Shown piece after piece: positions 23,901 through 38,900 of a stretch of DNA of 64,000 nucleotides. Within the stretch, counting starts at the first letter, position 1, and each line of letters starts with the position of its first letter. The notes under the pieces were generated by a model. The model ran no database searches. It saw only the letters and a program-made list of their open reading frames with translations, and was not told the DNA's origin. The position numbers and the translations under genes were made by a program. Source of the DNA: Odontesthes bonariensis (taxonomy: Eukaryota; Chordata; Actinopteri; Atheriniformes; Atherinopsidae); the NCBI RefSeq assembly GCF_027942865.1, contig NC_134520.1, positions 4,586,501 to 4,650,500 of the forward strand, given 5' to 3'.

Positions 23901-26900
23901 AAAGCTTACTGACGTAAGTTACAGTGAAAGCATTCAGAAGGGGTTCCAGTGCAGGGGCTTACATTCAGTGGGCTTTGTTTTTCTTAATAAGCCTATGTAG
24001 GAATGTTTGGAATGCCGTGCACAGAATTCTTGTCTTAAGTAGCTTTCTTAAAATTGTTTGCGTCTCAAGCGAGGAAATCATAGTTTAGGGATTTTAGCGT
24101 TTCCTGGTCTCAACTGCACCCCTCTGGTCCATTATGGATTGTTCCGTTGCCAAGGTGAGTCGCCAGCGAGTCGTCAAGGTAGATTTGACTTCTTTTTACA
24201 AGAACTTTTAACAGCAAAATACACTTCCATCAAATGGGGTTTTCTTCTGTGATGATGTGAAGACATGCTGGTTCCTGGTGAACAGTTCATGAGGGATGTA
24301 CAGCATGTTGATCAGTGAGAAGGGTTTTGGGGATTCTACTACTCATAATAACAAAACGGCAATAACTTTTGTATGTTTGGTTGGACTTATTGTGTACAGT
24401 GTAATCACCAGTTTTATATAAAGTAGTCATTGGAATGTTGTTTTCCACCATTGGTTGTGTTTTTCACTCATACTTATTGCCTAACATTAGAAATATGTGT
24501 CATCGCATAACGCCTATAAAAGGTCTTTATGGCGGAGATCACCCTCGGGGAACTCCAACCACAGTAAGTCATGGCTGACATTAATTAAACACTTAACAGC
24601 CTCTCACACCGTTTATTGTCTTAACAGTTTTATACTTTGCTATTTGCACTCCTGTACCAAATATGACACTTTTATAGCTCGTTTTTGGTTTACTATTGCA
24701 CTCCTCAACATATTATAGTATAATTAATTCCCTTATTCTATGTTTTTGCTTTGCTTTTTCACTCTGGGGCTGTGAGATCCAGTTTCATGCTATAAACAAC
24801 AGGTTGTCAACAAATTTGCGGCTTCACTCTTAGCCACTGATTGCACTTAGAAAACATGAGGTGCAGTAAGCAGACGGTGTTTACGACGCATGACATGAAG
24901 AACTTATTGTGATGTAGTTCAGAGCCTCGGCCTCAGACAAAAGGTTTGCCGGTGTTTCTGGGCCATGGGTCAGCGCAGGCAACCCGTGACTTGACAGCTG
25001 GTATGCCACTCAGCCCAGGAATGTCCACCTCTCTCACCCCAAACATGTGTGGTTTGATTGTGGGGTTAGCTGAAGAAGGTCTGTGTGAGAGATTGGGATC
25101 TAACGGCTCACCTGTAAAGCACGGGTTGGATGCTATCAACCTCAGCTTTTGTGCAGTAGGTGATGCTGCGCTCTCATCTGTGTCACTGCTTTGCTAAGCG
25201 AACCAGCCTGGCTGTTAGGGAGCAGATGTCTGTAATTTCAATGGCCAGCTTCTGCTCAGAGTTTCATGGACGGGTTTCAAAGTGATCATTTGTAAACGTT
25301 TGGGGTCAAACTTTTTTTTATCAAAGGTCAGCGACCTGCGGCAAATTAAGCCATTTATAGAAAATAAAAAAAACTGATACCACTTTACCTTTTTAAGTCA
25401 TATGATGTATGTTTTGTTAAATTTGTTTATTCTTGTTGTCTTATTTGATGGCATTAACATTAAATCTGATACCGGATGCATTTGTTAAACTTGTGAACAA
25501 CATAATCTGGCCGCAGTTCCGCACAATAAAATCCTTGTGTGCACGATTTCTTCCCTCACAATAGGTGACTGAATTTTTTATTGCCTTTTTATCAGCTTTA
25601 GGTTGCAATCTTTCTTCAGTAATCTGCTTGCCTGTCACCAGACCTCTGGCTGGTGTGCCAGAGCACATTTTTTATTAAGGGGAAGAAAAAAACACACACT
25701 CTGCAGGAATGTTTTCCCCCCTTTGGGATATCTCAAAGATTTACAAGTGGAAAATTATGACTACATTGTTTTTCTTAAGAAAGTTCTTCCAGACATCTTT
25801 GCATTTGACTGTACGTCCAACGGTAAAGAACCGATGCATCAAAGGACACATTTGCATTTTTAATCTTTCTGATAACTGATAAAAGCTGCCTGATCGCATC
25901 TACTTTCTGTTAATATTAAATCTGTAAAGACGTTTTAAACCAGAGAACATGTTACACTTTGCTGTGCTCATTATATGACATCAAACTGGTCAGAAATAGA
26001 CTATAAATTCACTAGTTTTTGTTACAGGGCTGTTTTTGCCATTCATTGCCGTCATCCCCTTGTGGGTAGTTGCACAGCTACTTGCCCAGAGCTTTCAGGA
26101 AACGGGGTGCTCTCGCACCCAAAAGATCAACCTGTTGCCATGGTAATGTTAGAAATGCATGTCTGCCTCCCAACAGGGGATATGCGAAGAGAAGAGTCCG
26201 GCATTTCATCCCATCATTAGCATATTAGCCCGTTAGAGCCAATGAGACCATGCAAGGTAGGGGGAATACTCAAAGGGGACTGGCTGTGACAATAGCCCTC
26301 CTCCCTCTCTGTACACTTTTCTACCCCCTCTCAGGGGAAAAACCCCAGTAATCCTTAAGGAAATCTCCCTTCTGTTCAAAGTGTTTCTGTCAGGAAAACT
26401 TGGTTTTAGTTTTAGTTTTAGTGATGACCATTTGGACTTTCATACTCTGTGAGTTGTCAGTTGCTTCGTGTTTGTAGGTCGGGGACCAGTTCTAGAGTTG
26501 TGTGATGATGCTCAGGCCTCAGTGGCCGCATGCCCCTTCATTTTGGCCTGTCTTTGGAGTGTCTGTGGAATGTGGTGCCTGACCAGCACACGGGTACAAG
26601 TGGTCTCACTTTGTTGCCCAAACACAGCTCCAGCCTGATATTATTGGGTTGTTTTTAGGATACCACATTTCTTCTGCGTGTCATTTGTGTGCTCCTTCGT
26701 CCAGATGTTTGGTGAGTCAAACTGAACTTTATTATGAGTTTTAGTCATTCCTCATTTTGAAACCTTTCACGTGTGTTTGACCCACTGATATTTTTGTTTT
26801 TTACATCACATGTGAGTGAATGATATTTTTGTCGGTGAGGCCCCCTTTGCTTGGTTTTTGACCCTAATACTCTGTTATTGTTGTGAATGCTTTTGTCTTA

Positions 26901-29900
26901 TCAGTCTCTAGGAGGTCATCCATCATTTAGGTTAAGCCGTGATCAGCAAGACTTAGCATTTCAAAACCAAATGCAGATGCAAATTATTCTGCACTGGATT
27001 TTAGGTCAGTCTATGTCGATCATTTAAAAAAACCAAAAAAAAAACTCTCCTTAAGAATCATTAAGTAGCTAACTATGATTTTGCCCAAAAGTTTAATGTA
27101 TTCTCTCTGAGGTTTCACATATGTACATGATGTGTCTTTTTGAATTTAGACTGGTTGGTACTGGCCACACTTGATTGGAAATCTAAGCTGTGAACTGATC
27201 ATTCAGAAAACAGTATCTCCCCCTGCCCCCACAGCAGCCAACTGATTCACTTTCCAAGCATATCTGTGCCGGCCCAGCTGTAGCCCTGACGATAGGCCTA
27301 ATAAAACCAGCTTCATTTGCATACCAATAGCAGGCGCCATGTGTGGTTAGCTGCGAGCGCCCCAGAAATGGCAGGGGGGGGCTGAGATGAGACGAGGAAG
27401 ACCATCTTTGTCTTCTAAATAGGCCTTTAATCTAATCCACAACTCATTTTGTGGAATTGCCCCACATTATTGAGTTTAACAAAATTTCTGTCTCAATCTG
27501 GAGGAAATTGCTGTTAAATTGAAACAAAAAGTGTGTTTTTCATGTCTTCATCTGAGGGAAGACATTGTTTGCGCCACTCGTCATCAGGTCACTGATGGCT
27601 TTCTGTCAATTTTAGGGAATTTATTTATTTATTTATTTGACCCATTTTGTACCAGTGTTTCCATCTGTGAAGTAAAACTTCAGTAAATCAATGAGCTGAT
27701 TTCTGCTGGTTATCCAGAAATACGAACCTGGAAAACAGTTATATCAAAGAAAAATCATTATTAAAAAAGGTTTCACCCTCTCAATATTACCTTTTCTTTT
27801 CTCCACAGAATTGGATGGGTGATTATTGTTATACCAGTGCACTGAGTTTGGTTTCACTGCAGGTGTGAGCCACACGGTGCCCCCGTGCCTGTCACTTCCA
27901 AAACTGACACAGTTCTGGAAGTGATCGGGGGCAGAAAGGTTGTCTGGCAGGCAGACGACAGCTTGGATAAAGCGGCGAGGTGGCTGATCTGATTGTGCAA
28001 GAGATTCTCAATTCTCTTAAGCCCCACTGTCTCATGCTGGGCTTGTGTTCCCCGTGGACCATATGGCAAAGTCCGACCGCAGCCCGCTCACCTCAGCGAC
28101 GTCCTGTTATGATAATGAGCCGAATGAGGGATGCTTGAAACTTTGTGCTTTTTGTTTGTTTTGCAGCTGAGTTTTGTGTTGTTCTGTTCTGTCCATCACA
28201 TGTGGCCTTTCTCAAATGTCCCAAACTTTTCTGTAACTGAATCCTGTCTTAACATGGAAAATGTCTGTTTTGACCAAAAGAGGGGGCTATAACATTACAG
28301 TAGTGCTACAGAATACATACTGGATAACTAAGTTAAATTGAAAGAGATTTGCGGAACCGTTGTCCTGGTGATTTCATGAGACATTTGGCCTCCTTTTTAT
28401 ATTCTTTATTATTTTTCCTGCAAATGTTCAGCAATCCAACAGATTTCAGTGTAAAATGCTGTTTGTCCCGTCTGTTGTCGGTGGGCTCTTAGTATGTGTG
28501 TTCCTTCCCCTGCTGAACAGGAATTTGAAAATGGTGGATATTGTAGCTCACAAAATGCCCTCTGAGAATGACGTGCATGTGGCAAGAAGCTTTCTTACGA
28601 AGATTTTACGAAGTTCCATGAGGTACGGTCCTGTGGCTTAACCATAAAGAAGTAGTACATCTTCCCTGTCTTTCTCTCATGCTTCCTTCCTGCCTGCCCT
28701 GCGCCCATAATCGTAGAAATCATTCATCTAGTAACAATGTTACGGTCATTCCTCTCAAAGCAACTCTCCCTCTCCTGTGGTCCATTACCTGCCCTCACTG
28801 GCATGCCTTTCTACATCGTCTCGTGGTTCACGTCACTAGATAAATGACGTTCATCCCATTTCTACAGCATGCTGTGTATTGTCGGCCAGTAAGATGTCAA
28901 AATGCCTTGTGTCGGTATTTACAAAGAAATGAAGTTATTAAGCTTGATCTTCTTCATATGTTTCATGCTTACCCTCTTACATGCCGTCTCAGAAAGAGCT
29001 GCTATAAAGGGTACGTTTCTTATGATTCACTGACTGTTCAAAGATTCTTTAAAAGCTAAAACAAAGATAAAAATCCTCAAACAGCTTCCCGTCTGGGAAA
29101 CAAAGATGTAGCAAATCATTCCCTGAAACACGAACCATAGAAAGGACTTTTTTCTTTCTTTTTTAATTATTCTTTTTTTTTATTTTTATTTTTTTATTCA
29201 GTCACACAATAATAACAATACAATCATAATAACCTCAAACATCATAAAGTGACTGAAAAGGCACAGGCTGAAGCATAATGCTTATATTAAAGCCTGTCCT
29301 ATTTAACAAATGAATCTGCCCATCAGCGTACAGTATATATACATACATACATACACACATACACACATACATACACATACGTATATATGTATACAAACAC
29401 ATATACATAGATATACATATACACATAATAATAACGATAACGTAACAGAGTCAAAGTAGAAAAATTATAAAACAAAATACAACAAAATCATAAATAAGTA
29501 CAACATCCTTCACAAATTATAAACACTTGTAGCCCTCAAAAATCGCCTTACAAACCATTTTTTTGAAAACCAAAAAAGGACAACAATTTCTTACTTTTAT
29601 ATTGGCATCGTTCCACAATGCAACCCCAACAACAGATATACATCTCCTTTTAATCTCTTTTTTGGCCATGGGCACGGCAAGTCTGCAGGTGTCTCTTAAA
29701 TTATACCCTGTATCTTGAAGTGAGAAGAACCTTTGTATCCTGACTGGGAGTAATTTTGCATTAGCTTTATACATTATTTGCATTATTTTGTAATGTACCA
29801 GATCATTGAACTTCTATAAAAGAATTACGTCACAGAAACATTTCAGTGTATCATTCAAAACCTCAGCTCCAGCCTCTGTCCTCACACAATTTTCCTTTTC

Positions 29901-32900
29901 AAAAGCTTTTCAGCTTGCCCCAAAAACATCCAGATCCACCAACAGTAGCAGTGCTCTGAGATTTCAAGTGAATTTAAAAAAAATAAAATGGTTTTTCATC
30001 AGAGATGAGACTGCTGAGATTTTTAAAAACATCTCTCTCGCATGTTTTTATGAATCAGAAAGACGAATGAATCAAGCTAGAACTTTTTCATGAAAGAATC
30101 ATCGATCAACCTCAAACAAAAGAGGATTTTTTTGTTGCTTTGAGTTCCATTAATAGCTTTAGTTATAATCTGTAGATGCACTGGTTCATTTGGGGAAGCA
30201 CATACTGTTTTCCATAAGGGTTTGGTTGCTAATCCAGTCTGGTTTTTTTTTTTGTTTGGTTTTTTTTGCCTTCTCTGCAGGAGGAATGAACCCATAAGCA
30301 GGCCTCACTCCTGGCACTCTACCAAGTTCAATGAAAGCCAATCAGAGACTGGCAAAGCACAGTCTCCACCCACGGCAGTTTGGCACACCAGATATGATGC
30401 AAGGTAACACTGGGATCTTAAAGTTTCCTCTCTCGGGTCTGAGTACCAGACATCAAACACTTTTAATTAATTATATAAATTGCATTGCACCGTGTGTAGA
30501 ATTTGGATGTATCCGATATGTATTTGCTTAATCTAAATTTACTCAAGTTGCTGTGTTCTCTGTTGCCCAAAAAGTTTACAGCTTCCTAGATCAACATGTA
30601 ACAAAGTTAAACCCATCATTTCATTGTCAACAGCAGTCTCTTACTAAATGTCTGTCTTTGCTAAACAGAAACAGGTTGTTAAAAGCAGAAAAACAAGCTG
30701 TTTTATATTTTCTCTCTTCGGAATTTTTTTTAACCTCCAGCTCATCCGCAACTGACCTTTCCGCCGGCTGGGAGCAGACGAACCTCCACAGGGTGTCTGA
30801 CCAGTTCAGCTCTCTCGGCAGCGTGGACAGTCTAGAGCATGTCTCGCACTCGTACCCTGCCGGTCAGCTGTCGCCTGCTAAGTCAAACAACAGTATGGAG
30901 CACCTTGGAGGAGGGAAGCGAGACTCGGCCTACAGCTCCTTCTCCACCAGCTCTAGTACACCAGACTACACCCTCTCAAAAAGCAACGCCGCATCAACGG
31001 AGAACATGCTCTATAAAGTCAGTCAGTGGGATGCAGGAGGAAAGCACAACAATGGCAGAAACAGCCAGAGCCTTGCTGCGGAGGGAGTCAAACAGGATGA
31101 CAGGCTGACATACTTTCAGATGCCAGGAGTTGGTTCAGGCCACGATGGTCCACAGGCCGAGGACCCGGCTGGCTGCAGACATTCCACTTCAAGTAAAACC
31201 AGCTTTGGACCTGTGTGGAATGTCCCTGAGAAAAAAAAGACTGCTTCCCCTTCTCCTCCCCCTCCCCCTCCTCCTGCACGCAGCGATAGTTTTGCTGCCA
31301 CGCGGGTACATGAAAGGGGGCTCGTTATGGCTCACCCTGAAGGAGCTGATTCCCACTTGGCGTGTAAGGCTTCCACTGAAAACCGCCGCATTTCCTCCAA
31401 GATTGACAGTGAAAATGTTTACACTTCCTCTGATAAGTTTGGTCCCAAACAGTTCAACTCAAATAAACAGCACTCCCTCTCCAGCAGTGATGTCCGGCAA
31501 GGCCAAGTGCCCCATGTTAGCCAGCCCTTCCATCAAAGACACCATAGTGACAAAAGCACTTTTTATCCTCAGCCCTGGTCCACATCTGCACCAAAGCCAC
31601 ATAATGTTGGTAGTTACTATAGTAGCTTGCAGGAGCTGCCCACTAACGGCTCGACACAACATTTGAGCCAGAACCAGAGACGGAACTTCAGCACCTCCCT
31701 GTCTTCTGCAACCACTGAGCAAAAAACTGAGAGCAGTGGACATAGCAGATACTACTGTGTCACTACATGTCAGCCCACACAACCTAGCCCCCTGTCATTG
31801 TCAGGAATACCCGAGGACGGGAGGAGTGCATCGGGCGTAGGTGTGGCACAGACTGGAAACGAGCTGAGCTCTCTTAGCCCGCAGACAGTCACCAAACTCA
31901 AGTATCATCTGCCCCAACAACAGCAACACTCCTCACACAGTAAAGATAGTAATGCATACAGCAAGCACCAAGTGTCTACTGTACCAGAGAACCCAGTTCT
32001 GATAGCAAAACCCAGCTCTGGTGATTGGGGAGGCCAGAGAGGACACAGCACACAAAATGCAGAACCTCAGTTCATCAGTCATCTCACAGGCAGACAGTCT
32101 GAACAACGGAGGTCTCTGCCACCACAGCTCAAAGGCTTTCCCCAAGACCTCAGACATCACAACCAAGTGAGCAACAAGATCTGCCCTCAGGCAACGCCGA
32201 TGCTTCACTCCTTATCTCTGGATGCCGCGGGCCAGGAGGAGAAAACAAGAGGCACAAACTCTGAGGAGTCCCCTGAAGGCAAGCAGGTGATGCGCAGCAG
32301 CCGTTTTGCCACCACTTTGAGAAGCGAAATCCAGATGAGAAGAGCAAAACTGCAGAAAAGTAAAAGCGCAGCTGCCCTTCCTGGTGTTGAATGTGAGATG
32401 GAGGAAGGTCAGGATGTCTGGAAGTCTTCTGAAAGTTCCACCCCAACATCTGCAGATGGGTCCTTCTCCAACATCTACAAAGATCATTTGAAGGAAGCGC
32501 AAGCGAGGGTCCTCAAGGCTACGTCTTTCAGGAGGAAAGATCTGGAGCCTGTCTTACTGGAGCACTCCACAGCTGAGGCCCTCCCCAACTACCCATCCTC
32601 AGCACATGCTCGCAAAGATGTCAACCCTCTGCCCACCGTTACAGAGTCGGTAACAAGAAGTTCAGGGCTTCCCAGCGGTCAAGTAACTCGCATTGGTGGC
32701 CGGAAGCGTTTCCCTGCAGAAAAGAAGGTTAGGTCTTTCTCTGAACCAGACAAAATCCATGAAGTCGGGGTCAATGAAGATCTAACTCTCACTGAAAAAG
32801 TAAGCTCCTCTTTAAACCAGCAAAATCTCTTGAAAGAGAGTGTGAGACCAGGACTTCCTAATCATATGCCCCTTCAAAGCCATACCAAGAACCAAGGCCA

Positions 32901-35900
32901 AGATCTAGCTTGGAGCAGTGCAACAGAGGACACGATGAAAAATGTCAAGGGCACAGAGTCCACTGAGGATTTCCAGGGACTTCCTTATTCTGCACAGTCC
33001 ATCCAAGATCAGCAAAGGCTGGGCACATTCGCTGAGTATGAGGCAAGGTGGAATATACAGAGGAAACCCTCAGAGAAAAAAGCCTCTGGGCGATACCATT
33101 CAGCTGACAACATTTTAGATCCAGGACCGGAAGAAAGAACCAAGAGCACCTGCTTCCATGAGAGATCCCGATCATCTCCTTCAGCAGACATCTATGGGCA
33201 GGTGAGGCACAAGGTCTGTAATCTCAGATGAACTAGCATTTTGTTGGAGCTATGACAAAAAAAACAAAAAAAAACAATTAAAGGTACATTAGTGGTTGTA
33301 ATTTGGTTTTAACTACTCAAATGTAGCTACTCATGTATCAGCCCCATAGGGTAGCTTTTCTCCTTATTGCTGACTGAAGTGCAAGCAACAAAGAAGAAAG
33401 CCAAGTCAAATATTAGTCCTTATTTGTACATAAAGACACACCCTCAGCTTAAGAGAGCGGCATCAGCCCGCTGAATCCAATTTTTCAACAGTAACAAACC
33501 AGGAAGCTGCAGCACGAGGTAGTTGGAGGAGATTTAAAAAGACATTAACTTGGGTGTTGGGGTGGAAGCCTTCTTTGTTTGAATGTTTTTGCATAAGTGC
33601 GTCTGTGTGTGCTCGACCTCATTTACAGAGGCTTCCAGTTCCCGCAAGAAAGTCTGATGCAGAATATTCCCAGACGGAGAGTAAACCTGCTGAACAGCTC
33701 AGCACTTACAGAGGGTGAGTAAATTCATTTGATGGCACCCACTGGAACACCAGTGTCTACAACTGTGTGCCTGCTTTTGATCATCACCACGCAGTACACT
33801 TTTCAACTGTTTTTGACACAAGGAAGCGTCTCTTTAGCCATCTTAAGACATATCTGAGGGATTGTATTGCTCTTATTATTTGTCATCACAGGATTAGTAG
33901 AAGTTGAGTGCTAATCTTACATTGAATGTGGCTCTCTTTTATCTAAACATGGTCTGTTGCGCTCCTCCACCAGCATCTCAGCATATATAATGCTTCATCT
34001 TGCTGTCTTTTTTGCTCTCGAGCTTAATCACTGAAAGAGGGGAGTAAGCCTGAAGAGGAAACACTGAAGTCTTTATTATCTGAAAAAGCGTAGCAGCGGC
34101 GGGGCCTTGGAGCAGCTGTGGCAACATAAGCCGTCTCTCTCTGGCCGCGCTTTGTGTCGTTTATTGGAGGCTCAGTGGTGTAGGCGAGGCTTCTGACCAT
34201 GTCCGTGACAGCGAGGAAGTGTTTCTTCAGCCCTCTGCTGGAATTTAATGAGGACCCGAGTTCACGGGGGCAGCCTGAAGGCGTGACATTATCACCAATA
34301 AGATCTGTTTCTCTGTGAAGTTGCATTACTATCCATACTGGTCGCGTAGCTCCTTAGAATGCAGTATTGTTTGGTACACTTTGGTTCACACTGGCTTCTA
34401 TTTTTTTTACATATGAAATGTGAAAATTTGGGTTCCTTCAGGGTTAATTGTTATCACCATTTTATGAAGTTTCTGACTTAATACCTTCAAAACTGACATG
34501 TGCTTCAGTTTGTCACATGTTAGCGTGGTGACACAATCAGTAGGAAAGATTAAACTGTGATAATGAGACTACACCCTCTATCAATACTTAAAAGCATTTA
34601 AAAAAAAAAAAAATCATTCCACCCCCGTCAGGCCTTATAATAAGGCAAATACAATCTCACATGAACAACAACAACAACATGTGATATCAAACCGTGTCAT
34701 CATTCTTCAGTCATCCCAAGAGTGGACGTCCCAGCAAGTTAACCGCGAGGTCAGCACCAGTCAAAGCCAGACCTCAGCTTTACTGACATGATGTGGCGGG
34801 ACTTTAAGCCAGCTGTCTATAAATGAATGTTCACAAACCTCAATTAACTGAAGTTTTTGCCGAGTTTTTCTTCACTAAATAATGACGCCATGTGTGCCTG
34901 CTCATCCGGGGCTTGTGTTCATCTCATTCTAAGACCTGCTGAGGACCAGCGGATTGTTTTCATTATGTCCTGATGCATAAAACCTTGGAATTGAAAGTGA
35001 ATGCAGCTTCTTTTTCACGTCACTGCACCCATTGAAAATGCGATGGTCAGCATTTATCTTAGTTCACAGCTGTGCCCATTTACAGCATCTCAGAGCTGTG
35101 AGCTGCTTGATCGGACCAAGGAGTGGCATGTTTTGGCTTTCTGCCTGAAGAAGATGATGGAGTGATGGAAATGTAGTTGGTTTTTTTTTTAAACGGTGAC
35201 GTGCAGTCTGCTGAACGGGCTAATCCTCAGCTGTGATTTGTGGAGGAAAGTATGAAAACGTTAACTCCATCTATGGTTGGAATGGTTACCGTAAGCATGT
35301 TTAAATAACTTTCATAACACCATGAAGCTGCTCGTGTTTATAAAGTGGTTGGCATCATGCGATAAAGATGGCAACTGTGTGTTTGAATGGAGTAAACAGT
35401 AACAGTCAATGATCCTGTAGGAATATAAAAAACAGTCAAACATTATTGTTGAGTTGTGCTGGCACCCATTGTACCTGTTGTTTCAATTCAGTGGAAGCCA
35501 ACTATATTCAGTCATTTTGCTGAAATTAAGGCATTGCGCTGATGTTGTTCATGAAGAAATCTACCATCATGGTTATCTTGGTTTGGGTTTTATGACAGGA
35601 AAACACATGCCACTGTGCAAAGCTGTGAATTTGGAAAGAAATGGGTATTTATCTAGCAAATCCTTTTTCCTGACTTTGCATCATTCTTAAGCTATGTAGT
35701 GACGTGTTCCAGATGACTTCATGATGTTTGCAACCAGTTTTTCAAGAGTCTTAACGCATTATCTAAACTGTTACAGGTGAAACTCACCGAGAGGTGTAGA
35801 GTAACCAATCTTGAGCAACTTCATTGTAGGAGCCACACCATATGACACTCAACGTTTGCATTACAACAACAGTACTGAGGGTGACATTATCATTGAAAGG

Positions 35901-38900
35901 TCTGGTAGATGAGCTTAGTGAGGTGTGCTCCACCCAGATAGTGATATTGATACAGGTGGAAAGAGACGCCGAACAGGTGGCTTCAGTCGCAGAGAGGTTC
36001 TAGTTCTGCTCTGAGGAAATGATAGGATTAAATCATCACATCGGGTGAGTTGGTTTATGTCCTCATATGTAGATATTATTCTATTTCCATCGTTTAATTC
36101 CGTTGTTATCCTAAATTTTCTAAAAATTGAAGTGTTTGCATCATCAGTTTTAGCATTTGCAAAGATTAAAAACAACTAAAACAGGTTGTTTTGTCTCTTT
36201 GGTAACAAGAACTGTAATTTAATGCGATGACGACAGATTCACAGTGGACAGCTTTGAGTTGCATGTGATGCTCAGAGAATGCTTATGTTAACGATTTTCA
36301 GACTTCTCATGAAATAATCTCATTTTTATGTAAAATAAATAAATAAATGTCTCATCAGTTGAGGATTTACATCTTAGTATCATACAGTAACTCCCATCCA
36401 TCCGACTGGATACAGCAGTGCTCTGTGTGGTGTCACGTTTCATGCTTCCAGAAGGTAACTTTCTCACACTGTGCTGGGCTGAAGCTGAGGCACGAGGGAG
36501 GGTGTACGCAGCAGCAGTTGCTCATTGGGTGACTTGTTATGGCTTGTAGGGGTCCCAAGTGGGAGCTTTGAGTTATGGCGTCTGTCTGCCCGCAAGTCAC
36601 TGAATTTTATCCTGTGACTGCAGAGTCAATTGTGGCTTTAATCAAAGCTGCGTGATTTATATGTTCATGTTCTTTGAGTGCGCCTAACTGAATTTATATC
36701 AGAGGATGCATGAAGATGGAATCTGTGTGCATGAAACCACAGTGCAAGGCCGTTTTCTGTTCTTTCATGCACACAAAACACCCAGTGAGGCTCAGTTAAT
36801 GACAGCTTTTCCCCGTGCTGTATGGTTAGATTATGCTGAATGATTGAACACTTAAAGGTTTAAGTCTGTTTACAATCACCTCACCATCAGACCTCTAATG
36901 ACTCCCCAGACTTCCATTGCCTAACTTTACCTCCAAAGAGTTAAAAACTGCAAATGTGATTCCGGCAGGAAAAAGTGATCCGTCGTGCTTCTCTGCTCTG
37001 GAGGATTATTTATTCCTCCTTGCAGACTTTGTGGGAACCAAAATATTCCTCTTCAGGCTGCCAGCTGAGCAGTTACCAGGAAGGAGGCTTGCAGGGCAGC
37101 AGGAGACGTGTGTCCTGTCATAGTGCATAATCACAGTGGCTGCAGGGGAGATGAACAAGGCCTCTGCCGGGTTATTATTTGAATGAGCTGCAGATGATAG
37201 TCCGCACCGCCTGGCTGTGTAATTAAAAGCTTTCTGTTGTATTCCTCAGGTTCTCTGACAGCGGTTCAGGTGACTGCAAAGTGCGAGAAAAGCCAGCAGA
37301 GTTTGAAAATGACTCAGTGACAACCGCTCCGCCCATGACAGGAGCCAATCCCGACTGCAGACACAGAGCTGCTCCTGCCACCCTGAACCACAAACCCACA
37401 TCTATTTCTCTCAGTCTCACTGAGCCCGCCCCCCCCCAGCCTGACGACCGCAGCCTAACAGAGCTGCCGTCTGGTCCGAGGAGGAAGCCCTCTCCCCCTA
37501 ACAGATGCCCAGAGGTCTACTCCCAGGAATCCTTCACCGGTTCTCAGAGTGAAGCCTTTGCCCGATGTTCCCCTAAGGTTGGACCTTACCCCACCCACTC
37601 TGCTAAGGGAGATTCTGAGCAGGGCAAAGGACTTGTGGACAAAGGACAAGGGGCAGTACATCATCTATCAACATCCAATCCTCAGCCTGCCTCTTCTCCC
37701 CAGGCTTCCTCCTACAGATCTTCCGGGCTGTCCAGCATGGAGGGGCAGCGCTCACCCTCTCCACAGTTTTCACCACAGAGACTCAGCGACAAGCCTCCAG
37801 TGTCACTTCAGGATGACGAATCAAACAGGTAAAAAATGTTGTTTCACCAGAAGGAAGATTTATTCACAGTTCCCACAGTGTTGCTCCAACTAGTAACAGC
37901 ACAGATCGCATAGCTCCTGTGTCTTCTTGCTACATGTACAAAGGAGCTTATTGAGAGCTGCTGCCTGTGTAGAATCAACATGTGAGTGCTATCAAGCTGC
38001 GGCAAATTAGAGGGATTCTCTGCATTTCTATTGAAGCCACTGGTAGTTTCAGGATAATTCCCTGAAATGCTGAAAATGTGAAATGTACTACTAAAGCCCC
38101 AAACATGAGTCTGTGTTCATTTTCTTAATTCCAAACAAATTGGTATCATCTGTTGTGAACCTAAGACTGTGCAGAAGGAATATTACAGCTATTTGAAACC
38201 AAAGGGGTGGGAGGAGTCCAGATGTCTTGGATGTTCCAGCACACTGGGCATGGAAAAAAAATCTCAGTTGCCATCATGCAGTGAAACTTGAAATCAGGGC
38301 ATGGCTGGAATGACTGCAACGAGAGATTTTCTTCTTCCAGAGAAAACCTCTATTTCCACTAAGATTCTCTCTCGCTGTTTCTTGATGTTTCAGGATGGAG
38401 CGTGTCCTGGAAAACCAGAATACCGCAGTGAGAAAGGTGCCCATTAAGATTGTCCACTCGGGAGGAGACGTGGAGAAGGAGAACTCTCCGTTTTTGCAGC
38501 AAAGTGACCTCGCTCCGGTCGAAGCTGAGGGGCCCGGTGTGACCAGGCTCGGCAGTCTGGGAGCCGCAGGGCAGGACTCAGTCTTCTGTGCATTTACCCG
38601 GCACAGGGAGCCTGACAATGCCCCGGACACTCGGATGCAACAAATGCCTCAGAGGGAAGCCTACATGATCACCGTAGGAGGTCACTGTAACAGCCAGCAG
38701 CCGCCGCAGCCCACAGATGAGCCCAGCAGCAACCGGGCGGGTGAAACCACAGGGCTGACCGAGGAGGAGGAGCACAAGAGAGAGGAGCTGGCCAGGGACA
38801 TCATGGGAAAGGATAAATCACTGGCTGATATTCTGGATCGGAGCAAGATGAAGACCACGATGGATTTGATGGAGGGTATTTTCCCTCAGGAGGAGCAGCT

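Larger units (their letters stand above)
18596..30280 (+). other. shroom2 intron 2 (11.7 kb)
   Basis: Non-coding. Holds a repeat-like stretch ending in a hairpin (21056-21082), a hAT remnant (21297-21929) and a truncated LINE (about 29160-29820). No conserved exon was recognised elsewhere. Confidence 0.8.

Noticed and set aside
29338-29430. CRISPR-like or functional tandem array of ACAT units
   Set aside because: Simple ACAT/ATAC microsatellite in a LINE 3' UTR in a eukaryotic genome; no spacer structure.
30553-30740. N-terminal part of the 892-codon open frame over shroom2 exon 4
   Set aside because: It lies left of the CCTCCAG acceptor at 30740, has no Shroom similarity, and exon 3 fits in phase only to 30741.
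31088-33191. Several reverse-strand open frames across shroom2 exon 4
   Set aside because: Shadows of the coding strand in a long open exon; none shows a domain.
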